DNA of 38,442 nt from Deltaproteobacteria bacterium (GTDB lineage: Bacteria > Myxococcota > UBA727 > VGSZ01): NCBI GenBank assembly GCA_020850995.1, contig JADZDP010000126.1, positions 1 through 38,442 of the forward strand, given 5' to 3'. The position numbers and the translations under genes were made by a program. Numbering within the stretch: the stretch's first letter is position 1; each line of letters opens with the position of its first letter. The notes beneath the pieces are model-generated. The model was not told where the DNA came from. It worked only from the letters and a program-made list of their open reading frames with translations, and ran no database searches. Positions 32,628 to 38,442 of the stretch are shown piece by piece.

Positions 32628-35282
32628 ATGAGCGCAGCGCTTGCCTCGGAGCTCCGCCGCCTCGCGCGCCTTGCACAGGCGCTCGTCACGGGGCCGCCGC
32701 TCGGCGGCGTCTGGCCAGAAATGATCGTCGGCGACGAGCCACGGCTCGACGCGCCGGCGGCGTCGGATGCAGACCCGGCGGATGCGCAACGGGCACGCAC
32801 GCGCTGGGCAGCGCGCCTCGGCGAGGTCGTGCACCTCAAGGACGCAGCGTATTTGCCGCCCGAGCTGCTCGACGCGGAAGCGCCGATTGACGCGCGCGCA
32901 GACGTCTACAGCGTGGCAGCGATGGCGTATCGCGCGGCCACGGGGCACCCGCCCGCCGCGGCGCTCGACGGCGGCGCGGCGCTGACGCGCCTGCTCAGCG
33001 TCGGCCCGGCGCGCGTGATCCTCGCTGCGCTCGGCGTGTCGCCGGCGGCGCGGCCGACGATGCTCGACCTCGCCAGCGCGCTCGAGGCAGCAGCGCGTGC
33101 GGCGACGGCCCACGGTGATGACGCGCGCGCGCAGAGCGAGCCGGGGCCGCGGCGAGCGCGGCCCGCCCACGCCACCCCCACGTCGTCGACGTCGGCGCGC
33201 GAAGCGCGAGGCGCGACCGGGACGGCGGCGGCCGCGCAGGAGGCCGGCAGCGAGCCTGCGCGCCGACGCACGATGTTGCAGCCGCTGCTCCTGGTGGGCG
33301 TGTCGTCGGTCTTTGTCGGCGCGCTCTGGTTCATCTGGCTGTCGTGGGGCCGTGTCTCTGACGTCACGCGCCTCCTGCTTGGCGTGGCGTTCACCGCCGC
33401 CGTGGCTGGCGCCGGCCACCTGTTGTCGCGGCTGCGCTTCACCGACGCCGCCAACGCGTTCGTCGTGCTCGCCACCCAGCTCTTGTGGGCAGTGGGCGGC
33501 CTCGCGCTCCTCACCGCCGGCGCCATCGACCGTGGCGTTGGCTGGGCCCTGGTCGGCGCCGTCGTCGCCGGCGTATCCGCGACGGTGGCGCTGCGGCGCG
33601 GGCCGCGAATGATCCTGCTGTCGCTCGCTGCAATCGCAGTGCTGGCTGCCGCCGTAGCGCTGTACGGCGACCTGCACGGGCTCGGCCGCGTGGTGTTCTT
33701 CGTTGGTGTCAGCGCCGCGATGCGCGCGCTAGTCGCGCTCGGCGAGCGGCTCGGGCTGGCCGCGCGCGCACAACTGTTCGCCGTCGTGCACGTCCTTTCC
33801 CTGCTGGTCGCCGCGCTGCTCGCGACCCACGAGATGCACCTCGGCGCGATGGGCACGGCGTTGGTGTTCGGCGGGGCGTGGGCGTGGGCGCGCGCCTTCG
33901 CGCACACCCGCCAGTCGCGCGCGCTGGCGGTGGTCGCGCACCTTGTCGGCGTACCCGCGGTGTTGTCGCTGCTCGCGCTCAAGCACGACGGCAGCGACGT
34001 GTGGCTCGCCGCGTTGTTGCCGGCGATGGCGGTGTTCGAGGCCGCGCTCGCGCGCCGCCGCGGCGACGCTGCGAGCGAAGAGGTCGCGATCGTCGTCGCG
34101 GGCTGGGCGCTCTGGGTCCTCGGCTATTTCGTAGCGGCGGAGGTCGACGCGACCGGTCGCGTCAGCCCGTTCGATCTGTTCGTCGTCGGCACGGTGACAT
34201 GGACCCTCACCGTTGCACTTGCGCTGTGGCGACGCAGGCCGATCGTGTCTGGGGCGAGCCCCGTTCATCTTGGCGCTGGCGCGCTGTTCCTCGGCGAGCA
34301 TCTTTCGAGCGGCACGTACTACGGCCGATCGATCTACTTCGCCGGCGTCGCCATCACCTTCGCCGTGCTCGCGCTCACCGTCTTTCGCGGTCGGCAGTGG
34401 CTGCAGGCGAGCCACGTCGTCGGCGCGCTGGTCGCCGCCGCGGTGTCGAGCGCGTGCTCGCTCGCGCTCATCCCCGGCAGCGCCTGGGACACATCGCAGC
34501 TGTTCGGTGCTGCGTTTGCGTACGCTCCGTCACTCGGGCTCATCGCGCTGCGCTTCGATCGCGCGACGGCCTCGAGAACCGCCGGCAGCGTCGGGATCGC
34601 CGTGCTGGCGCTGCTCCCATCCGTCGAGCTGCTGCTACGGCCATCGTCACGCGCGCTCGGAGCTGTCGCGGCCGTGACCGGTTTCGCGCTCCTGGCAGTC
34701 GCCTTGTACGTGCGCTCCGAAGACGATGTCGAGCGCCTGTCGCTGATCCGCACCCCCTCGGCGCATGGCCACCTGCTCCGAATCGCCACCATTGCAGCGC
34801 TCCTGCCCGCCGTCGTCGCCGCGTTCTACGTCGCCGGCCGGCCGCTGGCGGCGGTGCTCCCCTTTGTCGTCCTCGTCGTGTTGCCGGCCGCCGCGGCCTT
34901 CGGCCTCGGGCTCGCCGCCGAGCCGACGCGCTCGCGCGCTGCCCGCGCCCTGCAACTCGCCGCAGCGACGGTGTTCCTCGGTGCGTTCTCGCTGTTCTCG
35001 ACTGCAGCCTCACGCGACTATGGTCACCCAGCGTTGCTGCTCGTGGGCGGCGCAGCGCTGCTGTTCTTCGCCACGATGCGCCGCCACCGCCCAATCGTGT
35101 TGATGAGCACCGCTGCCCTGGTCCTCGGTTTCTGGACGCAGTTCTTCGCCAAGCTGCACGACAAGGCGCCGCTGTCGGTGTTGCTGATCATCTTCGGCGT
35201 GTCGCTGCTCGCGATCGGCGTCCTGTATGAGACGCGCCTCAAGCGTATTGTCGACAACGTGCGGTCCTGGCCAGGCATTTGA
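32628..35282 (+). CDS. Degenerate kinase C-lobe fused to polytopic membrane protein
   Basis: 884 residues from ATG 32628, with a GAGGGG about nine bases upstream. Residues about 20-170 look like the C-lobe of a Ser/Thr protein kinase. GVWPEMIVGDEPRLDAP sits where the catalytic and Mg loops should be, but HRD and DFG are missing. YLPPELL (75-81) matches subdomain VIII, DARADVYSVAAMAYRAATGHPP (88-109) matches subdomain IX, and AARPTMLDLASALE matches subdomain XI. The N-lobe with its ATP-binding Lys is absent. A low-complexity linker leads at about 215 to some 18 or more hydrophobic segments that resemble DUF2157-like proteins. It is likely an inactive sensor or scaffold in the inner membrane. 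The hydrophobic family is not named with certainty. Confidence 0.7.
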   Translation: MSAALASELRRLARLAQALVTGPPLGGVWPEMIVGDEPRLDAPAASDADPADAQRARTRWAARLGEVVHLKDAAYLPPELLDAEAPIDARADVYSVAAMAYRAATGHPPAAALDGGAALTRLLSVGPARVILAALGVSPAARPTMLDLASALEAAARAATAHGDDARAQSEPGPRRARPAHATPTSSTSAREARGATGTAAAAQEAGSEPARRRTMLQPLLLVGVSSVFVGALWFIWLSWGRVSDVTRLLLGVAFTAAVAGAGHLLSRLRFTDAANAFVVLATQLLWAVGGLALLTAGAIDRGVGWALVGAVVAGVSATVALRRGPRMILLSLAAIAVLAAAVALYGDLHGLGRVVFFVGVSAAMRALVALGERLGLAARAQLFAVVHVLSLLVAALLATHEMHLGAMGTALVFGGAWAWARAFAHTRQSRALAVVAHLVGVPAVLSLLALKHDGSDVWLAALLPAMAVFEAALARRRGDAASEEVAIVVAGWALWVLGYFVAAEVDATGRVSPFDLFVVGTVTWTLTVALALWRRRPIVSGASPVHLGAGALFLGEHLSSGTYYGRSIYFAGVAITFAVLALTVFRGRQWLQASHVVGALVAAAVSSACSLALIPGSAWDTSQLFGAAFAYAPSLGLIALRFDRATASRTAGSVGIAVLALLPSVELLLRPSSRALGAVAAVTGFALLAVALYVRSEDDVERLSLIRTPSAHGHLLRIATIAALLPAVVAAFYVAGRPLAAVLPFVVLVVLPAAAAFGLGLAAEPTRSRAARALQLAAATVFLGAFSLFSTAASRDYGHPALLLVGGAALLFFATMRRHRPIVLMSTAALVLGFWTQFFAKLHDKAPLSVLLIIFGVSLLAIGVLYETRLKRIVDNVRSWPGI

Positions 35283-35576
35283 TCTCTGCGTTCGCCTGGA
35301 TTGGCGGAGGTCCCAAAGGCCGAGGCGCCGCGCCATCAACGCGGCGCCAGGCCACCCCCGCTGCGATCGTCGATTCACGCGGCGAGGAGCTGGTGGTCAT
35401 GCCCAAGGGTGTGCTGCCGGTGCGCGGCTGTGCAGGCAGGTATCGCAGGGCCAGCCCGGTGAGGTGTAGGCTCCACGACGCATGGGCGCGACGAGAACAT
35501 TCGCCGAGCGCGGCGATCACACAGGCACGCGAGGGCTCGCTCGCCGGACGGTCCGTTCGCCGGTGCTGTTGATCGC
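35283..35576. other. Intergenic region, no gene seen
   Basis: A 294-base spacer between the pseudokinase and the glycoside hydrolase genes. I see no convincing gene, strong hairpin with T tract, or clear promoter boxes. Confidence 0.5.
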
Positions 35577-38288
<2,712 letters not shown>

Positions 38289-38338
38289 CGGACGCTACAG
38301 CGGAGACCATTTGCATTGATGGTCGCCGGGCTTGGTCC

Positions 38339-38415
38339 TTGCCACGATCCCTGCGTCGTGTCCTCGCCGCGTACCACGAGGTACGCGGCTGCGGTACTCC
38401 TTGGGCTCCTGGCAA
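38339..38415. repeat. Imperfect palindromic element
   Basis: A perfect 9-bp hairpin CCGCGTACC-ACGA-GGTACGCGG (38367-38388) lies at the centre of a longer imperfect inverted repeat whose outer ends are TTGCCA (38339-38344) and TGGCAA (38410-38415). It follows the glycoside hydrolase stop by about 50 bases and could act as a transcript end or be a REP-like repeat. It has no T tract. The window ends soon after, so its full extent is unknown. Confidence 0.5.
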
Positions 38416-38442
38416 GTCCCTGCGCCGGGCTCGATCAACACA

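Overview
This is a very GC-rich bacterial window. Lipoproteins with lipoboxes, a run of Gly-Glu repeats inside a kelch-type lipoprotein, Cys-rich secreted proteins, a metzincin lipoprotein and a pseudokinase-like membrane protein together point to the Myxococcota or another former deltaproteobacterial lineage. This placement is inferred from protein style only; there is no rRNA in the window.

Region 1 (1 to about 9888) is the right-hand part of a mobile defence island. A group II intron with its reverse transcriptase (about 6-2038) sits at the start codon of a shortened type I restriction hsdR gene (2037-2864). Next come an OLD-like ATPase/Toprim nuclease (2861-4534), a HipA-like kinase (4593-5528), a HipA-N-like/HIRAN protein (5525-6214), an unrecognised helical protein (6336-8018) and a fusion of prokaryotic viperin with a thymidylate/CMP-kinase-like nucleotide kinase (8175-9683). 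The island ends in a 23-base fragment matching the 3' end of a tRNA, probably tRNA-Ser (9866-9888). A perfect 25-bp hairpin follows. This is the usual layout of an integrase attachment site. The left end and the integrase lie outside the window.

Region 2 (about 9943-24650) looks like host chromosome. It holds a 1623-residue kelch/WD-like lipoprotein and a two-gene operon of an SCP2-like protein plus a 1401-residue protein. The latter joins an array of helix-turn-helix-like modules to an S-adenosylhomocysteine-hydrolase-like domain. Then come a metzincin lipoprotein, a nested palindrome resembling a MITE (21418-21578), a DsbA-like thioredoxin-fold protein, an AmpG-like MFS transporter and a Cys-rich protein with eleven C-x2-AFG-x3-C units.

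Region 3 (24659-31975) is a complete tripartite efflux locus. TolC and a MarR regulator are on the minus strand. A lipoprotein, a membrane-fusion protein and an RND permease are on the plus strand. Two perfect dyads that overlap a plausible promoter separate the two arms, which suggests MarR control.

Region 4 (32083-38442) holds a small Cys-rich secreted protein, a protein that joins a degenerate protein-kinase C-lobe to a many-helix membrane region, a GH63/MGH1-like glycoside hydrolase, and a palindromic element at the right edge.
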